A DNA stretch of 40,726 nucleotides, taken from assembly GCA_009602725.1 (NCBI GenBank), contig WELB01000122.1, positions 62,132 to 102,857 on the forward strand, written 5' to 3'. Shown piece by piece: positions 1 through 9,399 of this stretch. Under the pieces are notes generated by a model, which had not been told where the DNA came from, searched no databases, and saw only the letters and a list, made by a program, of their open reading frames with translations. The position numbers and the translations under genes are program-made. Position 1 is the stretch's first letter; the number at the start of each line of letters is the position of its first letter. This stretch comes from Spirogloea muscicola (lineage: Eukaryota; Streptophyta; Zygnematophyceae; Spirogloeales; Spirogloeaceae).

Positions 1-450
1 GACATGCGGATGTGGGCGGACGCGCGCAGCGGGCCGTGCGCGCCGGACGCCTTCTCGCTCGCCACGGTGTGCTCGCGCCGGAACCCCGCCCGGTGGTCCG
101 TGTACGCGTTCATGCCGCGGTACAGGCCGTCAGGCGCCGCCGGCTTGCCGCCGGCCAGCGCCGCCTCGGCCTGCTTCAGGACGCGCTCCCGGATGGACCG
201 CGCGTCGCGGTCGCGCTCCGTCTCGATCTCCAGCGTCGCCGCCGCGGCCGCCGCCGCCGGCGCGGCCTCTGTGAACGACGGCGGACGCAGAGCCTGCGCC
301 GGCGGCCGTCTCGGCGTCGCCTTCGTCCTCCGCCGCTGCTTTCCGCCGCAGGCTCTTGCTCTTGCTCGGCCGCTTGAACAGCGGCGGCCCGGAGACTGCG
401 GCGGCGGCGCAAGAGGAGGCGCCAGAGGTGGACGCGAGGTCAGGCGCCAT
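1..450 (-). CDS. CWC24/RNF113-type CCCH and RING zinc-finger splicing factor, N-terminal part
   Basis: In plants and yeast this family joins the spliceosome before the first catalytic step. The minus strand from about 240 down to 1 reads [19 protein letters not shown], then [17 protein letters not shown], then [20 protein letters not shown] and AHIRMS. This is the conserved block just before the CCCH finger of the family (plant members have [25 protein letters not shown]). The finger and RING lie beyond base 1, so the gene is partial. The start is the ATG at 450 (MAPDLAS), followed by [15 protein letters not shown], which resembles the basic N-terminus of plant members. This start lies in another frame than the conserved block, and no credible intron joins the two between about 240 and 310. 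Either an assembly indel in GC-rich sequence or a real lesion is present. Family call sure; start less sure. Confidence 0.8.
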
Positions 451-621
451 GTCGCACGCGGGTCGCGAGCAAGCAACAATCAAGCGCTCGTGCCGGTGGG
501 GACGGCGGGATTGAAGCCGTGACCTATGCTCGGTAAGGCAAGCCACGCGCTCGGAACGACTCGATGCTTGCCTTGCGCGGCGGCGGTCGTCTCGGGCGCG
601 CTCGCGTCGCCGTTGCCTTCC
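451..621. promoter_or_regulatory. possible divergent promoter interval
   Basis: GC-rich interval between the minus start at 450 and a possible plus start at 622. No TATA box or other motif is recognised. The role rests only on the divergent arrangement, and the plus gene is itself doubtful. Confidence 0.2.
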
Positions 622-873
622 ATGGCGGCCGCGCCGCCAGCGCTAGTCCACCTTGCGGAGGTGCCGCCGCAGCCCGGGGTGGGCTTCGGCGGGCCGTCGC
701 CGCCGCTCGCAGCCGCCGAGCCGGCAGAGCCTCTCCCCCCGGAGCATGCCGCCGCCGCCGCCGCCGCTGCCGCCACCGCCGCTGCCGCCACCACCGACGG
801 GAGCTCTGCCAAGGGTGAGAAGGACGCGGCGTGCGAGGACGACGAGACGGCAGATGACGCTCATGCCCTGTAA
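622..873 (+). CDS. hypothetical alanine/proline-rich exon with acidic end
   Basis: No family is recognised. An ATG at 622 opens 83 codons: MAAAPPALVHLAEV, an alanine run encoded by GCC repeats, then a hydrophilic end with KGEKDAACEDDETADD. The reading frame ends in TAA at 871, but the context CT|GTAAAC could equally be a 5' splice site. It is divergent from the splicing-factor gene. GC-rich sequence yields long open frames in all six frames here, so this may be chance; the acidic end is the only hint of real protein. Confidence 0.22.
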   Translation: MAAAPPALVHLAEVPPQPGVGFGGPSPPLAAAEPAEPLPPEHAAAAAAAAATAAAATTDGSSAKGEKDAACEDDETADDAHAL

Positions 874-893
874 ACCCAAAGGCTTATGCCTCG

Positions 894-935
894 CCGGCGG
901 CGGCGGCGGCGGCGGCGGCGGGGCGGAGAGCCAGC
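894..935. repeat. (CGG)n microsatellite
   Basis: About ten perfect CGG units followed by a degenerate GC-rich stretch. It makes arginine, glycine or alanine runs in every frame, so open frames crossing it mean little. Confidence 0.85.
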
Positions 936-1269
936 GGCGCGGCTGCTTCGCCCGGGTCGTTCGCCGCGACCGGCGGAGAACGACCCAGAAGGCCGTGGAC
1001 GCCAGTCCCCGCCCCGTCAGGGGGACAGGGTTTCCACGTCGGCAGTCCACGTGACGAAGCTCTCGCCAACATGGCGTGACACGTCGGCCAAGCGCTGCCG
1101 TGTCCCCTGCTCCCCCAGTAACAAGAATTGCGTGTTCAAAATCCGTCGCAGGACAATCCTGGAATCACGACAGTGTTAACAAATTTGTCAGGAGTCATAC
1201 GCTTCTTATCCACGTAAAGTAATTTGTCCAACAACACAGAGGACTGCTAAACGAAGCAGCTAAAAATTC

Positions 1270-1765
1270 TTTGACTCGAGAAGAAGTGGCACTCCCAATA
1301 ATAGAAAGTGCTCGCCCATTGAGGATAGGGGCTGGAAAAGCCAGCCCAAAAAAGAATGAACAGAGTTCGAGAAGGGGGCCAGAAGAAGTGGCACTCCCAA
1401 TGGGGGCAAGATAGGGAGCTCGCCCAAATGGGGGCAAGGGCTGTGAAAAGAAGAAGAAAGTGCGCGCTCATTGAGGATAGGGGCTGGAAAAGCCAGCCCG
1501 AAAAAGAATGAACAAAGTACGAGAAGGGGGAAAAGCCAGCCCGAAAAGAATTGACATAAATCCAAGGGGCCAAAAGGAAGACGAAGAAGAGCTCGCCCGC
1601 AGAGAAGAGGGGCTGGCAAAGCCAACCCAAAAGGAATGGACAATGTCCAAAGCCAAAGAAAAGAAGAAGCGCGGCCAGATGGACTGGTGGCTGGGAAACG
1701 CCAGCCCAAAGGCATGGATAAGGTTTGAGAAAGAAGTGCCGAAAAAGGACTACACTACAAAGCGC
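1270..1765 (-). mobile_element. serial pile of truncated LINE 3' ends (hairpin plus GAA/CTT tail)
   Basis: Read on the minus strand, this stretch holds several non-LTR 3' untranslated ends one behind another. Each carries a GGGCTGG...CCAGCCC hairpin (perfect copies at 1328-1347 and 1481-1499; variants near 1612 and 1688), then CTCAATGGGCGAGCAC and a (CTT)n tail. The plus strand therefore shows GAAGAAGAAAGTGCTCGCCC at each junction. The order of pieces suggests repeated insertion into earlier tails. ORFs here (peptides such as ILNGRAL) are translations of untranslated sequence and are not genes. Confidence 0.75.
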
Positions 1766-1797
1766 GAGACGATGCAGGGGGAGATGCAGATGGATGC

Positions 1798-2030
1798 TCA
1801 GTATCCACGTGTGAGCAACAGCAGATCAGAGTAACTCGAAGCAGGAAAAGCGGCAGTTCTGCTGAGACCCGAAAGAAGCAGCCATAGCACGGCCAGCACG
1901 CGTGTGGACCGCAAAAGGGCACGCAGATGCAAAGGCTTGGGCCAGATATTAAAACAAATGTAGGCCAAATGGCCAAGTACAAAGGCAAGCACATCTGAAG
2001 ATCTACATAACCTACAGCAGATTGACCCGC
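1798..2030 (-). pseudogene. LINE fragment: last codons of ORF plus part of a 3' end
   Basis: The minus-strand frame ends in SYSDLLLLTRGY and a stop at 1798, the C-terminal signature shared by all LINE families in this window. Upstream of it (about 1930-2030) lies sequence matching the 3' untranslated region of the second family (TTGGCCATTTGGCC inverted repeat and GCGGGTCAAT), so two truncated copies abut. The protein part is only a few dozen codons. Confidence 0.6.
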
Positions 2031-2470
2031 TCAATAACCACGGGTCAAAACATAAAGGTCACCAATCGATGCATGAATTCTAGATGCCAGAAACGGAGCC
2101 CTTCTGCCACCAACTAGAGCTCGCCCAGCTTTCTGGTGCAAGGCACTAGCCTGAGCACGCTGCAAACAGGCCGTAACTCGTCGTCGCAAGAGCGACACAT
2201 ATGCAGCTGGCAAGCCCATCTCAGCCGGAAACACATCTGCACGTCGAGTGTAGCCTAGATTGGCAATGTTTTCAAGGAGAGTGTGGAAACGAGGACCCAG
2301 ACAGCCATATGATGTCAATTGCCGCTGGCAGGAGCTGATCGCATTGGGGGGTGCCGCAGTTTTCTTTGTTCTGCACTGCCCAGTGCGACACCAGGTTGCA
2401 CGCCCACAATGTCGTGTGCGGCGATGATGAAGAAGAAGAATAATGACGTCCCTGGGCGTCCGTGGTGATA
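2031..2470 (-). pseudogene. LINE family 2, 3' part of ORF, 5'-truncated
   Basis: The minus strand encodes GLPAAYVSLLRRRVTACLQR, then ASALHQKAGRALVGGRRAP, and ends LYVLTRGY-stop at 2031. The same protein end occurs at 33430-33910 and 12700-12975. Upstream codons (to about 2470) match the region after the endonuclease with broken frame. No tail of its own can be seen because 1798-2030 follows directly. It is useful as an uninterrupted copy of a site that carries an insertion at 33601. Confidence 0.7.
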
Positions 2471-2484
2471 AGCATGATTTTGAA

Positions 2485-3020
2485 GAAAGTGCTCGCCCAT
2501 TGAGAATAGGGGCTGGAAAAACCAGCCCGAAAAAGAATGAACAGAGTACGAGAAGGGGGCCAGGGAAGCGCTAAGAAACAGAAAACAAAGCAGCTACGAA
2601 TCACTCAGTAAGCTCTGCTAAGCAGCCGCAGGTCGGAGATGCTAGGCTCGTTGAAGTGGGTCCCCTGGCCAGAGCCAGAGGCAGCAGCGAGGGCTCTGCC
2701 GGCACGAAGATGCAACGCCCGGGCCATAGAAGAAGAAGAAAGTGCTCGCCCATTGAGAATAGACCTCTGCAGCGAGACGGCCAGGCGCATTCGATACACT
2801 TGCGCCCGGCTGCAGGAAAGTCTACCGGCTCCCCATGGAAGCGCCGGGCGATGGTGTGGCGGGCTGGGTGAGCAGCTCGAGCCACCGAGCGCCCAGCGCC
2901 CCATGGGTATCAATGGCCAACGGGAAGTACTCGTCTTCCCGCGGATGGTCTGCGTACTTACAGCTCTTTAGCCCGAGCAGCGCAGGCGACCGCATACCCA
3001 GCCTTGGTGGCACATTGAGC
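2485..3020 (-). pseudogene. LINE family 1, C-terminal ORF end and 3' UTR
   Basis: On the minus strand the ORF part reads ADHPREDEYFPLAIDTHGAL, then AVSLQRS, and after a small insertion MARALHLRAGRALAAAS, ending DLRLLSRAY-stop at 2605. The 3' UTR follows with the hairpin at 2509-2528, CTCAATGGGCGAGCAC and CTTC at about 2485. The coding part has frame breaks. A 28-nt foreign piece splits SLQRS from MARAL. It lies head to head with a plus copy starting near 3025. Confidence 0.75.
2726..2763 (-). mobile_element. 28-nt LINE 3'-end scrap with 5-bp target duplication
   Basis: Within the family 1 copy, ATAGA (2726-2730) is followed by a piece of the LINE terminus (2731-2758: GAAGAAGAAAGTGCTCGCCC and a few more bases) and then ATAGA again (2759-2763). 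Uninterrupted relatives (for example near 17780) read straight through this point. The last bases of the piece overlap the AATAG normally present before the hairpin, so the duplication length is uncertain by a few bases. Confidence 0.65.
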
Positions 3021-3024
3021 TGGG

Positions 3025-3360
3025 CGTGAGCTACTTAACCAGCTCGCCCGCCACGCAATCGCCCGTCGCTTCCATGGTGAACCGGTAGACTTTCCTGCAG
3101 CCGGGTCGCTGGCGCAAGTGTATCGCATGCGCTTGGCCGTCTCGCTGCAGAGGTCCATGGCCCGTGCGCTGCACCTTCGTGCCGGGAGAGCCCTCGCTGC
3201 TGCCTCTGGCTCTGTCCAGGGGACCCACTTCCAGGACCCTAGCCTCTCTGATTTGCGGCTGCTTAGCAGGGGTTACTGAGTAATTTGTAGCTGCTTTCTT
3301 TCTTTGTGTGCTTTGGTTTCTTAGCGCTTCTTTGTACTCTGTTCATTCTTTTGGTGAGCG
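3025..3360 (+). pseudogene. LINE family 1, 5'-truncated 3' end
   Basis: Plus-strand fragment starting inside the ORF: QLARHAIARRFHGEPVDFPA, AGSLAQVYRMRLAVSLQRSM, ARALHLRAGRALAAAS, and LSDLRLLSRGY-stop with TGA at 3277-3279. The frame is intact over this short length. Its 3' UTR (TTTGTGTGCTTTGG, then TTGTACTCTGTTCATTCTTTT) stops before the hairpin, where the next fragment begins. It is the cleanest example of the family 1 protein end in this block. Confidence 0.75.
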
Positions 3361-3735
3361 GTCGTAGGCATCAGTGGTCACCACGTCCAGGAGAAGACGT
3401 GGCCCGCCGGCCTGTGGGGTGGGGGGAACACCAGGTCTACACGCCGGGCGTGGAGACCGTCGGCCATGATATTGTTGACTTCCACGACGGCACAGTAGCC
3501 GGCATCGCGCATCAAGCCCGCCAGGGCATCGGGAAGGAGGTTGTGAATGCCCACCAATTCTGGTCCAGTAGGGCATCTCAGCATGTGAGTGGCGAGCCCA
3601 CTGCACGGCCAGGGACCGCTGAGGGGAGACCGACAATCGCAAACGATAGACTCGAGAGACTTCATATACTTCTCTTTTCTTAGTTTGCAGACAAGAATGA
3701 AGAAGTGGCACTCCCAATGGGGGCAAACAAGAATT
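3361..3735 (-). pseudogene. chimeric LINE fragment, endonuclease region
   Basis: The minus strand encodes ATHMLRCPTGPELVGIHNLL, then DAGYCAVVEVNNIM, which belongs to family 2 (compare 28090-28210), and continues without a gap as ADGLHARRVDLV, which belongs to family 1 (compare 17393-17440), then a damaged stretch. The H-x3-C and the RRVDLV block are parts of the zinc-finger/endonuclease region. The upstream part joins a hairpin-type 3' end near 3690-3735 (AAGAAGTGGCACTCCCAATG). No intact frame. Confidence 0.6.
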
Positions 3736-4209
3736 GATAAGGAAGAACTCCAGAGCAAGTGCCACTCTATCAAATGATTGAGCATCGGTCGGGTTAACAA
3801 CAACAAATTCGATGATCTATGGTATTTGAATAACAGTGTCATATTTGCATGCAAATATAAATCATCACGTAGGACATCTTCATGATGATACTTAAGATGC
3901 TGACATGGCAGTGGTGGAACCCCCCTACTCCCAAAACCCCAAACCCAGAGAGAAGGGCCTTTCCATGCGCGCGCTGAGTCCGCTGAGCGCGTCCATCGCC
4001 GCCCCGCCCTCTGCGCCGCCGTCGCCACCGCCGCGTCCGCCCTCCGGCCTTGCCCTCCCTCGCGGCCACGAGGCTTGCCCGCCTCCGCGGCCGGAACCCC
4101 GCCCGAGAGCCGCTCGTCGCCTCCGTCACCACAGTCGCCGCTGCTGTTGCAACCGCTGCTTCGCAGGGCTGACTGGCCTGCCCCGGAGGTCCGGGTGCCG
4201 AGGCCCGCC

Positions 4210-6737
4210 ATGGCGCCCGCCGCGCGGTGCCGCGACGTGCTAGCTCGGCTCCTCGCCCGCCGCGAGGGCCAGGCGCAGGCCTTGCGGGACCGCAGGCCCG
4301 CCGTCCCACCGGGGGCGTGCGCTGATGCGAGGACCGGAATCGGGAGGGGCTCGACGGGCGCGCCGGTTGCGCCTCCCGCCAACGGAGCCCCGTCTCGGTT
4401 GGTAACCCCCTGTCGCCACGCCTCCGCCGCGTGGGGCCCAAGCCCTAAGCCTATCTGGCACCTTCTTGAAGCTCTGCCTCAATACACACACCCACCACCA
4501 TCGCTGGGTCGTTTGCCATGGGCATGCTCGACTCAGCAGGCTCGGCTCAGCGCCAGTCGCCCTGACCAAGCGTCGTGACTCGGCTTCCATGTCCTGCGAC
4601 ACCTCAAGCTTCGTAGCACGGGGTCTGGGTTCAGGGTTGTGTTGCTATGCCAAGGGTGCTGGCTGCGAGAGGTCCCATTAGGCAAACTCGCACCAGCAGC
4701 TCCATGACGCCTCTTTCGCTTGTTGCATAAGCAAGGGCTCCTGCAGCGCCTGCCTGCGGATGCCACAGTCAAGGAGTGTAGCAGCTCCAGTTGCTTGGCG
4801 GTCTCCGCCCGCCAGCCCTACAATCTGGCACGCGTGTTATACTGTTCGAGTTGTGGGAGCTGTCGGCGCTTAGTGGACCAGCTAGACACTCACGAGCTCC
4901 ATACATGGCTGTGCAGGAGAACTCTAGCGGCGCATTTGCTGCTAGGCACTTCACCACACTGAGGCCCAGGGCAGCCGCTGTCAGCGGGGTCAACTCGTCT
5001 GAGCCGGCGGCTACAAAGGCGCTGCCAGAGACGGCTGGGCCGCTGCAGCCCAACAGGCCATTGAGAAGGGGGGTACGCTTCTTGTGCAGCAATACCTTCC
5101 ACATTTGAGTCTCAAAGTTTTGGCAACTGACTTCTGAGAGGTTGGACACTAAGTCGCCACCAGCAAAACCATAGACATGAAGCTACATGATGCAGGGAAC
5201 GGAGTGAATACTGTGCTTGAGATTGCCTGGCTTCAAGGCAGGGAGGTCTGCAAACATGACTTGGTGGCATTAACCATCTCATTGATGGCTGGCCAGCCCG
5301 TCTCATGGGCGAGCTTGGGCCTGCTCGTGGCCACCGGCGTGGGACTCATTGCCTACTTTGATTATGAGAAGAAGAAGAAGATTGAAGGTACACTCTCTAC
5401 TCGACATCTGCTTAGCGTCATACTCTTGGTAACAATCATTGCAGCGCACTTACCGACCTCTCTGCTAGCTCGGACCTTTACTCAGCATTGTTTGCTTGGA
5501 CTCTCTGCGCCAAGTATGCCTTAGATAATTAAATTTTTCCTCGGTACCCTGAGACATAATCCCTCTGTTCAAGCTTGGGTGGGCCAAGGCTGGGTCATGA
5601 ACGTCTATGACCAAAGCTGCCATCTGCTGCTGCTGCTACAGTCGTGAAGCAGGGCCCGTCAGCCGGTAAGGCCGCAATTGGGGGCCCATTTGCGCTGGTC
5701 GATCAGGACAGCCGGCCAGTAACTGACAAGGACCTCGCAGGCACCTGGAATCTTCTCTACTTTGGCTTCACGTACTGCCCAGACATTTGCCCCGACGAGT
5801 TGCAGAAGCTGGCCAAGGCCGTCGACATCATCGGTGCGTAACCGCGTTCGCTCTTCTTACAACCTCTCTTTGTGCTGCAATGATCCGCTGTGACTGTCTG
5901 TGGTTCTACTTTCTTCACGTGGGGTCAGCTGTTACTTGGATGGATCACAACATGCAGACAGATCCTTATCCTTGCTCATGATCGGAGGTGCAGAGAAGAA
6001 GGCGGGCATCCAGGTGCGGCCCGTGTTCATCTCAGTTGATCCCGAACGCGACACTGTGGAGCAAGTGCGACAGTATGTCAAAGGTGAGGAGCTCCACTAC
6101 ATGCATCTGCCGGGCGTGTTTGATATCTACCCCAGACGGCACCGGGACCACTCGATGTCTGTTCGACCTATTGTGGACGAGGTCATAAATAAGAGTTACC
6201 TCTCCAGTAATTAGAGTCACGTCAATTTAGAGTTCGGCACAAACTTTATAGTCACGTATGTGAGCGGAATGTCTTCTTTGCTGGGGAGTGCAGAGTTTCA
6301 TCCGCGGCTGATGGGCCTCACGGGCACGCCAGAGGCCGTGCGGCAGGCGGCGCGTGAGTACCGTGTGTACTACATGAAGACCGAGGAGGAGGGTGATGAT
6401 TACCTCGTTGACCATTCCATCATCATGTACTGTTCCGTCCCTTTTAAGTCCTTGCTCTTCTTGGCACTAACGTGGATGCCATTAACTAACAACCAAACTT
6501 TCGACAACCAAACTTCAGGACCAGACCCAATGATATGAGTAGCCTATCATTCCTGCTGTCATTCAGGCCAAGTTGTGCTTAACCAAAGTTTCAGCAGAGT
6601 CTTCACATTGGGTTTTGAATGTTTGCAGGTACCTGATGGATCCCAGCATGTCTTTTGTAAAGTTCTTTGGAAAAAACTACACCGCCGATGCTTTGGCAGC
6701 TGGGATCATGGAGGAGATTGGCAGTTGGAAGCCGTAG
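4210..6737 (+). CDS. SCO1: SCO1/HCC1 copper chaperone for cytochrome c oxidase
   Basis: Mitochondrial inner-membrane protein that passes copper to the CuA site of COX2. Exons: 4210-4401, 4917-5072, 5297-5387, 5642-5833, 5994-6083, 6294-6426, 6629-6737; phases agree throughout, all GT-AG, 320 residues. Residues 1-64 are arginine-rich ([18 protein letters not shown]), as in a mitochondrial presequence. [20 protein letters not shown] is the single membrane segment. [13 protein letters not shown] opens the thioredoxin-like domain, [10 protein letters not shown] holds the CxxxC copper site, [12 protein letters not shown] follows, and [11 protein letters not shown] holds the copper-binding His. The protein ends EEIGSWKP. 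The length is close to plant HCC1. The first exon is the least certain part: translation could instead start at ATG 4905, giving 260 residues. Exons 3-7 are certain. Confidence 0.93.
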
Positions 6738-7670
6738 CCACACTATTTCACAAATTGGCAGGCTTGGCAGGCTCTGCTATTGACTTGTCGAGCATTTAGA
6801 TGACTTCCTTGGGGTAGGGGGTTGACGGCAGTCTTCATTAATTGAGGCCCAAAAGCTTGTGGTGGTCTATTCTTCTCATTCACCATGGGCATACAATGGC
6901 AAAGCAATGGCGATTGCACCTGCAGCGACCATCTGCACACCTGAGACATGAAAGTGCAAGCAAACCAATGTTTGCCCGGTGATTGGCTAGGAATGTGGGC
7001 TTCATTCCAGCACACACCCTCGCCGTCTTCACAGGAAAAAAATACCATTTTTCAAACTTTACTGACTTATAAGTCTCCTTCCTGAGGAGTCTGTGCAACG
7101 GGTCTGTAGCTCACCCAAGCTCCCACTGCCATATTCGGTGCGCTGTATATTGATAGCCTCGTGTGCATGTGTGGTGAGGGGAACCACATTGAAGACAGGT
7201 GCATACTGGAAGACTGTGGATCCGAGATTAATGCTCCACCATGCCACAATTCACTTTTCCCAGCCTCTGAAGGTTGTACGCCTCACCAGCCTTGCAACCT
7301 GAACTTGACCTCCGAATTTGTCATGAGCTTAGCACCTCTGAGCGTTAGATGTGCAGCCTTTGTACTTGGCCATTGTGGCCTTGTTTTGCTTAGATACACG
7401 AGGATTTCCTCTGAGTATCTATCTGTAGGCTGGCTTTTCAGAGCCCTCGGCCCTTGTGGAAGAGCTGCTTCTTCTGAGGAACCTCATGACCTAAAGAAGC
7501 GAGGTGGTGTACGGCCCATCAGACCGAGAGCGACGAGGACGGCTGCGCAACTGCGCCAGTGGCGAGCTCGTGACGACGCGCTGCGAGGTAGCCGGGCTCG
7601 TGCGGCAGCACAGGCGCTTGCTGTGAAGGCGGACCCGAAGGCCGAGCGGGCAGCGCCGCCGCAGGAAGAC
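6738..7670. other. intergenic spacer with a LINE tail scrap
   Basis: Between SCO1 and the Shg1-like gene. The plus frame stays open from 7161 into the next gene, but nothing recognisable is encoded before 7671. At about 7347-7390 a piece resembles the family 2 LINE tail (GATGTGCAGCCTTTGTACTT and the inverted repeat TGGCCATTGTGGCC). No other feature seen. Confidence 0.5.
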
Positions 7671-9336
7671 ATGGCGGCTGCGGCGCCGCCGCCGCCGCCG
7701 CCACCGCCAGGGCCGGCGATGGACGCCGTCCTGGCGGCGCTGATGAACGACGGCACCTTCGACAGCCTCCGCGCCAAGGTCACGGCGCAGCTGAGGCAGA
7801 ACGTGAGTCGCTCACAGCTTATCCTCCCGAGTCTCAGTCTCTGTGGCACGCTGCCAGCCTCCGCCTCGGCTACCGCCAGGCCTGGCGGAGGTCGACGACC
7901 TTCGCTCCATTGAATGCCAAGGCCTCTTTCCTCAACCGCTACTCTGACATCAACCCTATGCTATAGACTCGTCCATCTTGTACATGTCACCGGGTGACAG
8001 CTTGCAAGCTGCTGTGCACTCCGCACTTTAAGAAGCGCAGGCGTGCGGAGGAGAGCCTCTGTGCGCAGTGCAAACACTTGAGTTCGTGGGTCTGCTACTG
8101 AGCTGAAGCTGCGATCCCACTGCTATGGCCAATTGCGCGGTGCGGCAGGAGGAGCTGCAGCAATACACCGTGGAGCTGGTGGAGCGCAGCGAGACGCTGC
8201 ACGCTCCCAGTGCCGAGCAGAGCAGCCGCCGGGACCTCTTTGAAGCGCTCAAGCGGGAGGTCGAGTGAGTCGCGCCTGCCCTGCTGGTCATCCAGCCACC
8301 ACCCATTGTCCTGACCAAGTCGCAGTTGACTCGTTCGCTGTGACACTAAGTCGCAGCTGTTGTCAAGACAACCTTCTGGAGCTGTGTGTCATGGTTTATC
8401 TCTAGGGTTGACCTCACTATGACCCTTATTGGAATTGTCTGCACCATGCCATGCTACGCCCCGCAGCATGGACAAGGCCTGCTTTACCGGGCTCGTGCTT
8501 CTGTAGTACGTGTTTGGACTCTAAAGACTGACATCTATACATTTGCAATTGCTGCTTTCTGTCTGTAATTGACGTAGTCATTCTGTCAGCTAAGGCTGTC
8601 ACATCCAGTGACAAGTCTGCAGTCTGCAGGCTGCAAGTCTGCGGTCACATTCCATGGCCTCGGCCAAGACACAAGAAGAGCAACCCAGCGGGCTGCTACT
8701 TTCACACTGACGCAATTAAGTTGCACTAGTACAGGTCTTCCAGTTTGAATTTAGATTGACAACAGACTTGCCATCTCGAATCTGAAGCAAGCGGCAGGAC
8801 TTCTTCAATGGTGCAGGCCGCCGGTGTTGGAGCGCGTCTTGCAGGCAGCGTGGGAGCTCATCGTGTCAGACACGGGGGTTGGCGCCGAGATTGCAGCAAC
8901 CGTGGAGGACATGTACATGCGGATGTATGGGGGAGTGGCCGCCAACCGGCCTGCTGCTGCAGACATTACAGGGCCACAGCATCTTGAGCCAATGCCCAAT
9001 CCCGACAACCATGGCGCCTGGCTGCGAGCGCGTCAACACCTTGAGACTGGGCAATGGCACCACGTCGAAGCCCACAGTAGGGCAGCGCAGTCTCACGCTC
9101 CGCCGCATCTGCAGTACCATCAGGCTCGAGCAGACAGCCATGCACCTTGGCAGCATGGCCGTCCCAGCCCCGGGCACCCACCTCCAGGTCCGGCAGGCCA
9201 CCTCCAGGGGACACCTCAAGCACCGAACGGCGGCGGCGGCTCTCAGGCTGGCCGGCATTCAAGGCATGCTGATTTAGGACCTCAACACTCTATCACAACC
9301 CCACAGAACCACTTTGAAAGAGCCAATGGGCAGTGA
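7671..9336 (+). CDS. COMPASS Shg1/BOD1-like protein
   Basis: Shg1 and vertebrate BOD1 share a short helical domain; members associate with Set1/COMPASS histone H3K4 methyltransferases or act in chromosome biorientation. Exons 7671-7802, 8149-8264 and 8817-9336 join in frame at GT-AG sites. The domain runs MDAVLAALMNDGTFDSLRAK, VTAQLRQN, EELQQYTVELVERS, RDLFEALKREVE, PPVLERVLQAAWELIVS, VEDMYMRMYG. The VxxLxxxGxFDxxR start and the later amphipathic helices fit the family. A proline run precedes it, and the tail (about 130 residues, rich in Gly, His, Gln and Pro) looks disordered. ATG 7671 or 7719 may be the start; both are in frame, and the frame is open further upstream. No neighbour shares its job. 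Domain call by eye, moderately sure. Confidence 0.65.
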
Positions 9337-9399
9337 CAATGTGTTGCAGGTAATCGCCTGCCCAGCATCCACATTGCTGTGACCTGTCAAGGAGGCTTG

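Noticed and set aside
130-1050. Many long ORFs on both strands (Arg-, Ala- and Gly-rich proteins)
   Set aside because: GC-rich repeats keep all frames open; only the frame matching the CWC24/RNF113 family has support.
886-1179. AVHVTKLSPTWRDTS as start of an SR-protein RRM
   Set aside because: The match covers only a few residues and the RNP motifs do not follow.
1270-1765. CRISPR-like regular repeats
   Set aside because: Spacing is irregular, the repeats are transposon termini, and the genome is eukaryotic.
1195-1834. ORFs rich in FILFWAGFSSPYPQ and NGRAL-type peptides, resembling membrane proteins
   Set aside because: They are translations of the repeated LINE 3' UTR and hairpin and recur in every tail copy.
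3905-3960. Telomere-like CCCAAAACCCCAAACCC
   Set aside because: Only a few imperfect units; no array, so not a telomere or clear interstitial telomeric repeat.
3839-4441. Minus-strand ORFs opposite SCO1 exon 1
   Set aside because: They are low-complexity Arg/Ala sequences with no family pattern; the plus exon 4210-4401 fits in phase as a mitochondrial presequence.
4905-4916. ATG 4905 as the SCO1 start
   Set aside because: Possible, but upstream exon 4210-4401 splices in phase, gives a typical presequence and brings the length near plant HCC1; kept as alternative.
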